A DNA stretch of 64,000 bases from Herpetosiphon giganteus (GCF_016907925.1 NZ_JAFBCZ010000024.1:1-64000); one strand, 5' to 3'; counted from the stretch's first letter, positions 1 through 9,891 are shown. Notes: generated by a model from the letters alone, not told the origin. Numbers and translations: made by a program.

Positions 1-220
1 CCTCCATCCCGATCCATGGCCCACCATACCCACCAGCCGTCCGCCCATTCCTTAAAAACCTACCCCCGAAAGGGGTTTCATCCCCCTGCACCCCCAAATA
101 TTTATTCTGTGGATTGTTATCTGTTTGCTAACTCCCCTTCGTGTACTTTGCGTTCTTCGCGGTTAGCATAACACCAAATCCCCAATAACCATCATTCTCA
201 AAACATAAATAGGCTGAGGT
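1..220. repeat. intergenic spacer with degenerate house-keeping repeat
   Basis: No gene is seen. A small C4-GAAA-G4 hairpin lies at 64-75 and could be a weak terminator for the minus-strand gene that ends at 221. Bases 135-170 carry one copy of the word-like repeat (cttcgtg...ttgcgttcttcgcgg) that recurs in most long spacers of this window. Confidence 0.5.
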
Positions 221-2359
221 TTATTTGCGCACCACTGGCAAGTAGACCTGCTCTGGCGTAAATTCTTCGTAGACTGCGGTGTAGGTTGTGGCGCTGGCAG
301 GCGTTGTAAAGCTGCGTGGATTGCTGGTGTTGTTATCGCTCCAGCGCACAAACCGCCACCAGCGATTGTTAGCGGTATAGACTGGCGCAGTTACCTGCAA
401 AACATAGCCCTGCCACGAAACAAACGCAGCATCGGCCTCAATTGGATCGTTGTTGACCACGAAGTTGGCGTTGGCATTGGGCATTGAAGCCAAGGTTACA
501 TTAACTTTACGTGGTTGAAGCGTTTGGGTAACGACATGGCTCAAGCCGCTATTATCGGTCGCGGTTAGCTCTAGCTCCAAGTAGCTGTTGCTGGCAGCCC
601 GCAAATCTTCTGGCGCTGGCGCAGTAAAGCTAAAGCTATTGGTCGTTGGTTGGGTCAAATAAGGGTGGGTGTGGGTATCATGATGCAAAATTACTTTCCA
701 CGATAAAGCGCTAGCTGGCAACTGGCCTTGTTCTGCATCGCTCGCTTGGCCCCGCACCTGAATGCTTTGACCAACCGCGAAGAGCGCACTCGGGCTTGGT
801 TGGGTGATGCTGGCGACGGGGGCAGTTGCACCAACCCGCACCACCGTTTGGCTCACGCTCGATATATCGCCATTGCTGCCGCGCAAATATAAGGTTGCGG
901 TGTACGTACCATTGGTTGTATAGGTGTAGGATGTGCTGGCAGTGCTGGTTTGGCGAGTCGTGCCATTGCCAAAATTCCAGAAGTAGGTCGCGCCGCTGTT
1001 TGGCGTGGTTGCGGTGAATGTCACAGCCAAGGGTGCTGCACCAAAACTGGGGTTCGCAGTAAAGGCTGAGTTTAAGCCAGCTGCACCATTGTAGCTAATG
1101 CGGCGAATTTCGCCACCATTGGCGTAGGTTGCATAATATAAGGCTTGTTGCGCACCGTTGGGGCCAAATGCCATATGCGTCACCGACCCAGGATTATCCG
1201 AGAAGGTCAGGACTGCGCTATACGGCGCTTGAGCTGAGATCATAAAGATTTTGCCACATACATAATCGCCAAACATATAGCCGCTGTAATTGCTGGGGAA
1301 GGTATTGGCAGGCACAAACGCACCACCAGTAATCGAATTACAGTTGGTAAATGGCGCGCCTGCATTGCCATGGCTATATTCATAAATTGGGTCAACCATG
1401 TTGGCTGGAGTTGGTGAACATGGGCCGCTGGTGTTATTGACCCGCGTGCCTTCGCGACAATTCCAGCCATAATCCTTGCCTGCAACAACTTCGTCAATTT
1501 CCTCGCGCACGTTCTGGCCAACATCGTTGACAAACAAGCGCACGCCAGTTGCATTTGGATCGAAGGTCATGCGATAAGGGTTGCGAAAACCCCAAGCCCA
1601 TGTTTCTTGGCAAATCGTGCCGCTGGCAACCGAGCCAGTGTTACAACGGGCCGTGCCAGTGCCAAGAAATGGATTATCGCTGGGAATCGTGCCATCGGCA
1701 TTGATGCGCAAAATTTTGCCCAGCAAGGTATGGCGTTCGCGCGAGGCATCGTTGGCCCCACCACAGCCGCTATCGAGATAATCGCAGCCGCCATCGCCAA
1801 CGCTCACAAACAGTTTGCCATCTTTGCCAAAGCCAAGATCGCCAGCATTGTGATTGCCATTGTATGACGTGATGTTATCGAGCAAAACCGATTCTGAGCT
1901 TAAATCGAGGGCGTTATTGCTCCAGGTAAAGCGCGAAACCCGATTAACTGGATTGACCGTTTCGCTTTGTTGGGGGCAACTGTTGGGAGTTTGGTTAAAT
2001 TTGTTGAAGGTATAGTAGACATAGACATATGGTCGTCCGCTGGTAAATTGCGGGTCAACCGCGATGCCCAACAAACCGCGCTCGAAATCGTAGCAAACCC
2101 GTGAGCCAAGGCTCAGCACTGTGCGCGTGCTGGTGCCGTTCCAAGCTACTAATTGACCATTCTGTTGCGTAATCAACATCTCGCCTGATGGCAACCAGGT
2201 AAATGCGGTTGGCGCATCAAGGCTACTAGCGGGAACAACGACGCTTTGGGTAAATCCAGCAGGGACAGCATTGGGGGTGACATCAGGCTGAACTTGGCGA
2301 ATAAATGGAATCGAAAGGCTCGAAAAGATCAGCGCAACCACAATAAGCCAACGCGACAT
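221..2359 (-). CDS. secreted PQQ-dependent sugar dehydrogenase (GSDH) with PKD domain
   Basis: 712 residues. An N-terminal hydrophobic signal peptide (about 1-22) is followed by a glucose/sorbosone dehydrogenase-type six-bladed propeller (about 40-430), recognisable by segments such as RGLLGIAVDPQF, GDLGFGKDGKLFVSVGDGG, WAWGFRNPYRMTFD and EIDEVVAGKDYGWNCREG. Soluble enzymes of this family oxidise aldose sugars with PQQ. A PKD domain follows (about 440-525, core YFWNFGNGTT), then an Ig/BACON-like tail. The extreme C-terminus, EQVYLPVVRK, matches a motif shared by the other large secreted proteins of the window. Start: ATG with GGAGGA 5 nt upstream. It is separated from the upstream acyl-CoA dehydrogenase gene by a strong terminator, so it probably has its own promoter. 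Substrate and PQQ dependence are family inference. Confidence 0.85.
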   Translation of the reverse strand: MSRWLIVVALIFSSLSIPFIRQVQPDVTPNAVPAGFTQSVVVPASSLDAPTAFTWLPSGEMLITQQNGQLVAWNGTSTRTVLSLGSRVCYDFERGLLGIAVDPQFTSGRPYVYVYYTFNKFNQTPNSCPQQSETVNPVNRVSRFTWSNNALDLSSESVLLDNITSYNGNHNAGDLGFGKDGKLFVSVGDGGCDYLDSGCGGANDASRERHTLLGKILRINADGTIPSDNPFLGTGTARCNTGSVASGTICQETWAWGFRNPYRMTFDPNATGVRLFVNDVGQNVREEIDEVVAGKDYGWNCREGTRVNNTSGPCSPTPANMVDPIYEYSHGNAGAPFTNCNSITGGAFVPANTFPSNYSGYMFGDYVCGKIFMISAQAPYSAVLTFSDNPGSVTHMAFGPNGAQQALYYATYANGGEIRRISYNGAAGLNSAFTANPSFGAAPLAVTFTATTPNSGATYFWNFGNGTTRQTSTASTSYTYTTNGTYTATLYLRGSNGDISSVSQTVVRVGATAPVASITQPSPSALFAVGQSIQVRGQASDAEQGQLPASALSWKVILHHDTHTHPYLTQPTTNSFSFTAPAPEDLRAASNSYLELELTATDNSGLSHVVTQTLQPRKVNVTLASMPNANANFVVNNDPIEADAAFVSWQGYVLQVTAPVYTANNRWWRFVRWSDNNTSNPRSFTTPASATTYTAVYEEFTPEQVYLPVVRK

Positions 2360-2376
2360 ACTTCCTCCTTAAACAC

Positions 2377-2419
2377 AACCACCGCGAACAAAGCCCTAAA
2401 AACCTTGTTCGCGGTGGTT
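2377..2419 (-). terminator. intrinsic terminator, 15-bp perfect stem
   Basis: Arms 2377-2391 and 2405-2419 are perfect complements of 15 nt around a 13-nt loop. On the minus strand the hairpin follows the stop of the acyl-CoA dehydrogenase gene and runs into GTTGTGTTT. It insulates that gene from the sugar dehydrogenase downstream. Confidence 0.8.
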
Positions 2420-2442
2420 TCCGCTCCGATGGCTAGCGCTGT

Positions 2443-3690
2443 TTAAGCGTTCCAAGCCTCTTCGTCGTAGGCTGGCAACTCACAGCGTAAGGGCTTGTTT
2501 TCGCGCTCTGAGAGCGCAAAATCTGCTTGCAACAACTCTTGGAGTTCGCGGGTTCCTTCGTAGATCACCGCGCCGCGGCTGTTGCGCAAGTAGCGTTCAA
2601 CTGGATACTCATCGCTAAAGCCATAAGCACCGTGAATTTGAATTGCATCGTTGGCGCAGTTGAAGCTTTCGACCGTGGCGTGCCATTTGGCCAAGGTGGT
2701 TTCGCGGGTGTTGCGAATGCCTTGGTTTTTAAGCCAGCCAGCGCGATAGCAGAGCAAGCGCGCGGTTTCGAGTTTCAGCACCATATGGCTGATCATGCGC
2801 TTAACCAACTGGTGTTGGCCAATTTGCACCCCGAAGGTTTCGCGCTCTTTGGCATATTTAACCGAAGCTTCTAAGGCAGCTTGGATCAAGCCAGTTGCGC
2901 CGGTTGCCACGGTGTAGCGCCCGTTATCCAAGGCGGTCATGGCAATTTTGAAGCCTTCGCCTTCTTCGCCCAAGCGGTTGGCGACAGGCACGCGCACATT
3001 TTCAAAAATGACGCTGCCAGTGTTGCCAGCGCGCACGCCCAACTTGCCATGAATTGGCACACTTGAAACGCCTTCAAAGCTGCGTTCGACAATAAATGCC
3101 GTCATGCCACGTTGTTTTTTGGCTTTGTCGGTGTAGGCAACCACCAAATAGTGGTCGGCCAAATCCGAGAGGCTAATCCAGGTTTTTTCGCCATTGAGAA
3201 TATAGTGATCGCCTTCAAGCACGGCGGTCGATTGCATGCCTGCAACGTCGGTGCCAGCGTTTGGCTCGGTCAGACAATAGGCAGCAATTTTTGCGCCAGT
3301 AGCTTGGGGCACCAGATATTTTTGCTTTTGTTCTTCAGTGCCCCATTGGAAGACTGCCAATGAGTTGAGGCCAGTATGCACGCTGAGAATTACCCGCAGC
3401 GAGGTGTCGACCCGCTCTAGCTCTTCACAAACGACTGCCAGACCCAAATAGTCGAAGCCTGCGCCGCCATATTTTTGGGGTAAACACACGCCGAGAAAAC
3501 CGAGTTCGCCCATTCGTTTGATAATTGGCACCATGTGCTCGGCGGTTCCGGCATGGTCACCAGCGCCCTTGCGATCCCATTCGCGAATATAAGGGGCGAC
3601 TTCTTTTTCAGCAAAATCGCGCACAGTTTTACGCAGCATATCGTGCTGTTCGTTAAGCAAAAAACCGTAATTTTCGGTCCAATCAATCAT
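2443..3690 (-). CDS. acyl-CoA dehydrogenase
   Basis: 415 residues, usual length for the ACAD flavoprotein family, which introduces the alpha,beta double bond into acyl-CoA and passes electrons to ETF. Seen: the flavin-binding stretch YCLTEPNAGTDVAG followed by TWISLSDLADHY, and the C-terminal helical domain with YATKER-type YAKERETFGVQIGQHQ, IHGAYGFSDEYPVERYLRNSR and IYEGTRELQ. The Glu in YEGT (residue 378) is at the catalytic-base position of short-chain/glutaryl-type enzymes. Start ATG has a weak CGAGGT site. Neighbours give no pathway context. Chain-length specificity cannot be read from sequence alone. Confidence 0.9.
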   Translation of the reverse strand: MIDWTENYGFLLNEQHDMLRKTVRDFAEKEVAPYIREWDRKGAGDHAGTAEHMVPIIKRMGELGFLGVCLPQKYGGAGFDYLGLAVVCEELERVDTSLRVILSVHTGLNSLAVFQWGTEEQKQKYLVPQATGAKIAAYCLTEPNAGTDVAGMQSTAVLEGDHYILNGEKTWISLSDLADHYLVVAYTDKAKKQRGMTAFIVERSFEGVSSVPIHGKLGVRAGNTGSVIFENVRVPVANRLGEEGEGFKIAMTALDNGRYTVATGATGLIQAALEASVKYAKERETFGVQIGQHQLVKRMISHMVLKLETARLLCYRAGWLKNQGIRNTRETTLAKWHATVESFNCANDAIQIHGAYGFSDEYPVERYLRNSRGAVIYEGTRELQELLQADFALSERENKPLRCELPAYDEEAWNA

Positions 3691-4343
3691 GGCTTGTTCT
3701 ACCTCGTGTGTGCTGTATAGCTCGTCGCTTGCCCCATTGCAAGCAACATGTAGCTCCTAGCATAGCATATCTTGGCAATTTGCGGGTGAGGAGAAAGAAC
3801 ATAGAACAGAGAGCATAGAACATAGGGCTTGGGGATCGGTTGTTGGGTGGCAGTGAGAACATAGAGCATAGAGCATAGAACATAGGGCTTGGGGATCGGT
3901 TGTTGGGTGGCAGTGATCGGGGATTTCTTTTAACGCAGAGGTATTGATAAGGATGAATTATGAATTATGAGGGATGAAGGATACGGCCTTAGGAAAATTC
4001 AAATACTAGGCATAAGCAAATTTGGGTTCTTCGTGGTTTCAAATTATTGCTCCACAAAGAACCCAAAAAATCACTCTTAGCTTGGATATTCATTCTTTAT
4101 AGCTAAAAATATTCCGATAGCCAAAAGCCTATAGCCATTCTGCGGCTACGCTAAAACTTAATACTTCATCCCTCATAATTCATCCTTCTAGCGTGCTCTT
4201 CGTGGATCGATAACCCGAAACCACGAAGAACACAAAGAACGACTATTGATAGCTATTTTTGCCTTCTGCCTTCTGCCTTCTGCCTTTTGATTTTTGCGCT
4301 TGGCCATCGGCATTTCATCCCTCCTCGCTCATAATTCATCCTT
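3691..4343. repeat. spacer with mosaic repeats and a 46-bp tandem duplication
   Basis: 653 bp without a credible gene. It contains an exact direct repeat of 46 bp (3811-3856 and 3871-3916, 60-bp period) built from catagaacata and ggggatcggttgttggg phrases. It also has gatgaattatgagggatgaagg copies in both orientations (3952-3985, 4147-4188, 4313-4346), a ttcttcgtggtttc / gaaccac pair (4027-4070, 4196-4245) and a ttctgcc trinucleotide-like run at 4260-4287. The same phrases recur in other spacers of the window. Confidence 0.7.
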
Positions 4344-5492
4344 CTATCTGGCTCCCATCAACAATTCGAAGGTCAGTTGATCGAGCTTTTCGTAGCCGAG
4401 GCCGCGTGCGCCAAGTGCTTGGCGATCGAATTGATAGGCTTTGAGCGCGGCAGCCCGTTCTGGCGTATATGCGCCACGGAATGGCTCAACCTCAGCATTT
4501 GGCGCATTGATTTGGGCCAAGAGGGCTTGAATTTCGGCATCGGCGTTGAAACGCTTAACTTTTTCGGCCAAGATTTCGTAGGTGCGCATACAGCCCCGAG
4601 CAAAATCTTTAACGCCTTCAAGATCTTCGCTGCGATAGGCATGAGCATCGAAGTGCAATGGGCCATCGTAGCCAGCATCTTGCAGCAATTTGACCAAGAA
4701 AAAGCTTTGTTTGTAGTTTTGCGCCCCAAAACGATAATCTTGGTCGTAGCGCCCGCTATTTTGGTCGTTCAGGTCGATATGGAACAGTTTGCCTGCATCA
4801 ATCGCCTGCGCCACGGCATGGGTAAAGTTCAAGCCAGCCATGGTTTCGTGGGCAACTTCTGGGTTCACACCAACCATATCGGGTTGATCGAGGGTCTGAA
4901 TAAAGCCCAACATGGCTCCGGTGGTGGGCAAAAAGATGTCGCCACGTGGCTCGTTGGGTTTAGCTTCCAAGGCAAAACGATAGCCATAGCCTTGGGCATT
5001 GCTATATTCGCACAAGAAGTTCAGCGCTTCGCGGAACCATTTCAAGCCTTCGAGCAAATTTTTTGAGGCATCGGTTTCGCTGCCTTCGCGGCCACCCCAA
5101 AAAACGTAGGTTTTAGCGCCAAATTCTGCGCCCAAATCCATTGCGGCCATGGTTTTTTGCAAGGCATAAGCCCGTACCGCCGGATCGTTGCTGGTAAACG
5201 CCCCATCTTTGAAAGCGGGATCGCCGAACAAATTGGTGGTTGCCATTGGCACAACCAAGCCGGTATCGTTGAGCGCTTGCTTGAAATCGGCTACAATTTG
5301 GGCTTTTTGGCTGGCGCTGGCATCAATCGGTACTAAATCGTTATCGTGAAAATTAACACCCCACGCCCCAACTTCGGCCAAAAGATGCACAATCTCAACT
5401 GGTGAGAGGGTTTTGCGCACTGGTTCGCCAAATGGATCGCGCCCGACATTGCCGACTGTCCATAATCCGAAGCTAAACTTATGCTGGGTCAT
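4344..5492 (-). CDS. xylA: xylose isomerase
   Basis: 382 residues, the length of the actinobacterial (class I) enzymes. It converts D-xylose to D-xylulose in the cytoplasm. Seen: start region [17 protein letters not shown], active-site His49 in [16 protein letters not shown] at 131-137, metal ligand Glu176 and Lys178 in [10 protein letters not shown], His215 in [14 protein letters not shown], and LFHIDLNDQ (Asp240). All catalytic residues of the Streptomyces-type enzyme are present. Start ATG has GAGGA about 9 nt upstream. It is the last gene of the alpha-xyloside unit and would act on xylose released by the adjacent GH31 alpha-xylosidase. No xylulokinase gene is seen in the window. Confidence 0.95.
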   Translation of the reverse strand: MTQHKFSFGLWTVGNVGRDPFGEPVRKTLSPVEIVHLLAEVGAWGVNFHDNDLVPIDASASQKAQIVADFKQALNDTGLVVPMATTNLFGDPAFKDGAFTSNDPAVRAYALQKTMAAMDLGAEFGAKTYVFWGGREGSETDASKNLLEGLKWFREALNFLCEYSNAQGYGYRFALEAKPNEPRGDIFLPTTGAMLGFIQTLDQPDMVGVNPEVAHETMAGLNFTHAVAQAIDAGKLFHIDLNDQNSGRYDQDYRFGAQNYKQSFFLVKLLQDAGYDGPLHFDAHAYRSEDLEGVKDFARGCMRTYEILAEKVKRFNADAEIQALLAQINAPNAEVEPFRGAYTPERAAALKAYQFDRQALGARGLGYEKLDQLTFELLMGAR

Positions 5493-5674
5493 GATTTAAT
5501 TCCTCATCTTGATTCACGAAGGATGAAACCACGAAGGACACGAAGAACGCTAAGAATTCTGTTCCAACATTTTTCAATTGCCCACAGTGTATTTCATCTT
5601 TCAGTTCTGAACCCTAAACCTTTTCCAAGCTTCAATTCTTATGTTCTATGCTCTCTGCTCTATGTTCTTACACC
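5493..5674. repeat. spacer between yicI-like gene and xylA with mosaic repeats
   Basis: 182 bp holding the phrases cacgaaggacacgaagaacgctaag and ttctatgctctctgctctatgttc. No promoter or terminator is evident, so transcription may continue through from the upstream gene. Confidence 0.5.
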
Positions 5675-7999
5675 CTACTTCAACGTCACGACCAGCTTGG
5701 TTGCTTGACCAAGAGCCGTGAGTTGGACACCAAGTGGGTGTTGTTCGACTAAGGCTTCATCTGCGATCGCGACCTGTTGGATGCCAACCAATACAATTTT
5801 CCAATCGCTGGCTTGACCTTCTTGCACGATGCTGATTGTATCACCATCGCGGCGCGCACTCCACGAGGCAGTAATATCGCCATTGATTGACGGAACCATG
5901 GTATAGGCTGCTTGACCATCGCCCAATTCATACAGGTTCAAGGTCACGCCGTTGGTATAATCGTAATCTGGACGTTCGCTATTATTGCCGATTGCAATCA
6001 AGCTATTGGGGCGGGCCAAAAGTGGCAAGCTCAGCATGTCGTGGGTTTCGTTGATCCAACGTGGGCCTTCGACAACTGCGCCAGTCGTGATTTGAGTCCA
6101 GCGGCCAGCAGGCACATAGTAACTGACGGTGTTGTCGTAGGCAAAGACTGGCGCAACCAACAACGAATCACCAAGCATATATTGGCGATCAAGATAATCG
6201 CAGGTCGGATCGTTCGGGAATTCCAGCAACATTGCCCGCATCACCGGAATCCCACTCGTGGAAGCGGTCACAGCAGCGCCGTAGAGATAGGGCATCAAAC
6301 GCGATTTGAGTTTGGTGAAGTGGCGCAGCACATCAACAGCTTCTTCATCGTAGATCCACGGCACGCGATAGGTATGGTTGCCATGCAAGCGGCTGTGTGA
6401 TGAAAGCATGCCGAAGGCGATCCAGCGTTTGTAAATCTCAACTGGTGGCATGCCCTCGAAGCCACCAATATCGTGGCTCCAGAAGCCAAAACCCGAAAGC
6501 CCTAACGATAAGCCGCCACGTAAACTCTCGGCCATCGATTCGAAGGTCGATTCGCAATCGCCGCCCCAGTGGACAGGGAATTGTTGGCCGCCAGCAGTTG
6601 CCGAACGCGCAAACAACACCGCATCATTCAGGCCACGTTCGGTTTGCAACAAATCAAACACGACTTTGTTGTAAAGATGAGTGTAGTAGTTGTGCATGCG
6701 CTGTGGGTCGGAGCCGTCGAAGTAGGCCACATCGGTCGGGATTCGTTCGCCAAAGTCGGTTTTGAAACAATCAACGCCCATATCGAGCAGGCCCTTGAGT
6801 TTGGCCGCATACCAAGCACATGCATCAGGATTGGTAAAATCGACCAAGCCCATGCCCGATTGCCACATATCCGATTGCCAAACATCGCCATTGGGCTTTT
6901 TCACCAAGTAGCCATGCTCCATGCCTTCGCGGAACAGCGCCGAACGCTGGGCAATGTAGGGATTGATCCAGACACAAATTTTCAAGCCACGATCTTTGAG
7001 CCGTTTGAGCATGCCCTCAGGGTCAGGGAAGGTGCGTGAATCCCATTCCAGATCGCACCAGTGAAACTCGCGCATCCAGAAACAATCGAAGTGAAAGACG
7101 TGCAAGGGCAAATCGCGGTCGGCCATGCCTTGGATAAAGCTGGTCACGGTTACTTCATCATACGAGGTGGTAAACGAGGTTGTGAGCCACAAGCCAAATG
7201 ACCATGCTGGCGGCAAGGCTGGGCGGCCAGTCAAGGCGGTAAATTTTTCGAGAATTTCTTTGGGCGTTGGGCCATAGATGACGAAATATTCGAGGCTTTG
7301 GCCTTGAACGCTGAATTGCACCCGCGAAACTTTTTCCGAGGCAATTTCAAAGGCCACGTTTTCGGGCTGATTGACGAACACGCCATAGCCGCGATTGGTC
7401 AGGTAGAAGGGCACATTTTTGTAGGCTTGCTCGCTGCCAGTGCCGCCATCTTGGTTCCAAACATCGACCGATTGGCCGTTTTTGACGAAAGCGGTGAAGC
7501 GTTCGCCCAAGCCATACACTTGTTCGCCAACGCCGAGCGATAATTGCTCGTGCATAAATTCGCCTTCGCCAGCCATGCTAATGTAGCCAACACCTTTGCG
7601 GCCACTGCTGGTTACGCGGCGGTTTTCAGCCCAAAAATTGATGCTCCAATCGCCAGTTTTGGGAATTTGCACGCTCAATTTGCCGCTAGTCAAGCGAAAT
7701 TCTTGCTCATCTTCGCTGGTGCTGACGCTCTCATTGGCCGATTCGGCAATTGCGAAGTTGGGGCCTAATGGGCGCTGGCCTTCGAAATGGGTGAGTTTGA
7801 CCCGAATCACATCGGGCATTGGCGAGGAAAAACGGGCGGTAATCGTACCCAAGTTCAAGGTATCGCCGCGATGGTTGATGCGCTTGCCTGGAGCATACAC
7901 CGTCAGACTTGTATCGTTAATTTGGCCATCGTAGGCTTGTGATGCGAAGAGGGCATTAACTCCCTCACGCATCATCCAATAACCATCAGTAAATTTCAT
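5675..7999 (-). CDS. yicI: alpha-xylosidase, glycoside hydrolase family 31
   Basis: 774 residues, close to E. coli YicI. Removes alpha-xylose from the non-reducing end of xyloglucan-type oligosaccharides or isoprimeverose. Seen: the N-terminal beta domain, the TIM barrel with nucleophile Asp415 in FKTDFGERIPTD, FDGSDPQRMHNYYTHLYNK, the acid/base region HWGGDCESTFESM, and the conserved FWSHDIGGFEG. No signal peptide, so cytoplasmic, which fits uptake by the adjacent ABC importer. I place the start at 7999 rather than 8032: the protein then begins MKFTDGYW like YicI, and AAGGA lies 9 nt upstream. The nucleophile motif KTDFGERIP is the alpha-xylosidase version and not that of alpha-glucosidases. 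Confidence 0.93.
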   Translation of the reverse strand: MKFTDGYWMMREGVNALFASQAYDGQINDTSLTVYAPGKRINHRGDTLNLGTITARFSSPMPDVIRVKLTHFEGQRPLGPNFAIAESANESVSTSEDEQEFRLTSGKLSVQIPKTGDWSINFWAENRRVTSSGRKGVGYISMAGEGEFMHEQLSLGVGEQVYGLGERFTAFVKNGQSVDVWNQDGGTGSEQAYKNVPFYLTNRGYGVFVNQPENVAFEIASEKVSRVQFSVQGQSLEYFVIYGPTPKEILEKFTALTGRPALPPAWSFGLWLTTSFTTSYDEVTVTSFIQGMADRDLPLHVFHFDCFWMREFHWCDLEWDSRTFPDPEGMLKRLKDRGLKICVWINPYIAQRSALFREGMEHGYLVKKPNGDVWQSDMWQSGMGLVDFTNPDACAWYAAKLKGLLDMGVDCFKTDFGERIPTDVAYFDGSDPQRMHNYYTHLYNKVVFDLLQTERGLNDAVLFARSATAGGQQFPVHWGGDCESTFESMAESLRGGLSLGLSGFGFWSHDIGGFEGMPPVEIYKRWIAFGMLSSHSRLHGNHTYRVPWIYDEEAVDVLRHFTKLKSRLMPYLYGAAVTASTSGIPVMRAMLLEFPNDPTCDYLDRQYMLGDSLLVAPVFAYDNTVSYYVPAGRWTQITTGAVVEGPRWINETHDMLSLPLLARPNSLIAIGNNSERPDYDYTNGVTLNLYELGDGQAAYTMVPSINGDITASWSARRDGDTISIVQEGQASDWKIVLVGIQQVAIADEALVEQHPLGVQLTALGQATKLVVTLK

Positions 8000-8132
8000 T
8001 GTTAAATCCTTATGTTGATCCACGAAGGACACGAAGGACGGAACCGCGAAGAACGCTAAGGGTAATGGGCTTCATCCTTCATCCCTCATCCTTCATCCTT
8101 GTCTATGTTCTATGCTCTATGTTCTTCTTACC
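8000..8132. repeat. spacer with mosaic repeats
   Basis: Contains cacgaaggacacgaaggacg, ttcatccctcatccttcatcc and ctatgttctatgctctatgttc, the same words as in the other spacers. It separates the permease gene from the alpha-xylosidase gene on the same strand. Confidence 0.55.
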
Positions 8133-8996
8133 CTACTTCACACTGCCAGCGGCGATGCCTTTGGTCAGGGTGCGTTGGAAAATCAGGAAGAAGATAAAAC
8201 AGGGCAGAATCCCTAATAATGCCGAAGCGCTGGATAAGGTGGCTTCCATGTTGCGTTGGCCTTGCAGCACGCCCACTGCAATCGGCACGGTTTGGCGATC
8301 GTTGCTAATCAACAAAATCAACGGCAAGAAAAATTCGTTCCACGTCCAGATGAAAAAGAAGGTGAACAGCACCGCCAGCGTTGGGCGGCTAACTGGCACG
8401 ATGATCTTAAACAGCAGTTGAAGCTTGTTACAACCATCGAGCATCGCCGCTTCGAGCATTTCCTTGGGAAAGGTGCTGAATACCGATGAAAGCAAATAGG
8501 TGCCAAAGGCGCTCTGAATGACCGAGAAAATCAAGATCACAACAAAGCGGGTGTTGTACAGGTCGAATTCCTTGGAAAGGTAGTACAACGGATAAACCAG
8601 TGATTCTTGGGGCAGGGTGTTGGCAACCATAAACAGAATCAGCAGCCAAATCCGACCTTTGATCCGCCCGATGCCCAAAGCAAAGGCGTTCAGCAGCGAT
8701 AACAGCACGCCGATGACCGCCACGCTGGCGCTAATCAACAGGCTATTGAGCAACTTCTGGCTATAATCGACCCGCTGCCAAAACTCCACGATGCCATCAA
8801 TCGACCATTCGGTTGGCCAGCTGAGTGGCCCGTAGGTTGCATAATCCTCTGGTGTTTTGAAGGCATTGATAATCACGATCGCAAATGGCAGCAGCACAAC
8901 CAGCAGCGCGATCAAGAGCGCCGCCAGCACAAAGAAGCGTCCAATGCCAGCCTTGTGTGGTTTTTTGTAGCTTGATTTCAATGGAAGGCTGGTCAT
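8133..8996 (-). CDS. sugar ABC transporter permease (MalG type)
   Basis: 287 residues, inner-membrane permease with about six transmembrane helices. The binding-protein-dependent transport motif EAAMLDGCNKLQLLFKIIVPVSRP has the EAA-G signature that contacts the ATPase. It belongs to the CUT1 sugar importers. Its ATG is one base after the TAA of the partner permease, with GAGGAG overlapping that stop, so the two are translationally coupled. With the upstream permease and binding protein it forms an importer that lacks a local ATPase gene. A shared MsiK/MalK-type ATPase encoded elsewhere is the usual solution in such clusters (inference). Confidence 0.9.
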   Translation of the reverse strand: MTSLPLKSSYKKPHKAGIGRFFVLAALLIALLVVLLPFAIVIINAFKTPEDYATYGPLSWPTEWSIDGIVEFWQRVDYSQKLLNSLLISASVAVIGVLLSLLNAFALGIGRIKGRIWLLILFMVANTLPQESLVYPLYYLSKEFDLYNTRFVVILIFSVIQSAFGTYLLSSVFSTFPKEMLEAAMLDGCNKLQLLFKIIVPVSRPTLAVLFTFFFIWTWNEFFLPLILLISNDRQTVPIAVGVLQGQRNMEATLSSASALLGILPCFIFFLIFQRTLTKGIAAGSVK

Positions 8997-8997
8997 C

Positions 8998-9891
8998 TTA
9001 AAGCTCCTCGGCTGATTGGCGACGAATAAAGAAAATCGTCAATGCAATAATGATCACCGTCATAACCGTGGAAATTGCCGAGCCATAGCCAATATTGGCC
9101 TTCTCGAAGAAGTTTTGGTAGGCAAAGTAGGACGGAACCAAGGTAGAGCTACCAGGGCCGCCGCGAGTTAGCACATAAATTTGGCCAAAAACTTTGAGCG
9201 AGGCAATTGTCGTGGTCAGCAGCACCACAAAAATCTCAGGCCGAATTAAGTGCACTGTGATATAGCGAAAGCGATCAAACCAATCTGCGCCATCAAGCAC
9301 CGCTGCCTCGTAAATTTCGGGGTCGATGCGCTGCAAACCAGCCATGAAAATGACCAGTGGATAGCCCAGCTGGAACCAGACCATAATTACCATCACGCTG
9401 GGCAAGGCAGTTTGGCGATTGCCAAGCCAGTTGCGGGTCAAATTTTCGAGGCCCAGCGTTTCGAGCAAGCCATTCAGCGCCCCATAATTTGGGTGCAGAA
9501 TCCACGCCCAAACGATGCCAGCAATTGCCACCGGCAAAATTTGCGGCAGATAAAAAGCTGCACGGAAAAAGCTGGCTGTGCGCGAGCCAAATTTGTTGGT
9601 AATGTAATCGTAGAGCACGGCGGCGAGCAGCAAGCCCAGCAAGGTCGGCACAATCGTCATGGCCACCAACATCGCCAAATTGTTACGGAATGATGCCCAA
9701 AACGTGCTATCACGGAACAAGCGGGCATAGTTATCTAGCCCAGCCCATTTTGGTGTGCCAACACCCTGCCAATGGGTGAAACTTGTGCCAATATTCATCA
9801 AGAAGGGAATGGCGATAACCAGCACAAACAGAATCAAGCCAGGCAGCAAAAACCACCAGTAGCCCCTGTTTGTTGAACGTTTAAGCAGCAT
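8998..9891 (-). CDS. sugar ABC transporter permease (MalF type)
   Basis: 297 residues with six predicted membrane helices. The first follows a basic N-terminus (MLLKRSTNRGYWWF). The EAA loop is seen as YEAAVLDGADWFDRFRYITVHLIRP. The text FTHWQGVGTPKWAGLDNYARLF near residue 50 is typical of CUT1 MalF-like subunits. It lies between the solute-binding protein gene (197 bp upstream) and the MalG-type gene (1 bp downstream). Start ATG with AAAGG 9 nt upstream. Expected cargo from context: xylose-containing oligosaccharides. Confidence 0.9.
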   Translation of the reverse strand: MLLKRSTNRGYWWFLLPGLILFVLVIAIPFLMNIGTSFTHWQGVGTPKWAGLDNYARLFRDSTFWASFRNNLAMLVAMTIVPTLLGLLLAAVLYDYITNKFGSRTASFFRAAFYLPQILPVAIAGIVWAWILHPNYGALNGLLETLGLENLTRNWLGNRQTALPSVMVIMVWFQLGYPLVIFMAGLQRIDPEIYEAAVLDGADWFDRFRYITVHLIRPEIFVVLLTTTIASLKVFGQIYVLTRGGPGSSTLVPSYFAYQNFFEKANIGYGSAISTVMTVIIIALTIFFIRRQSAEEL

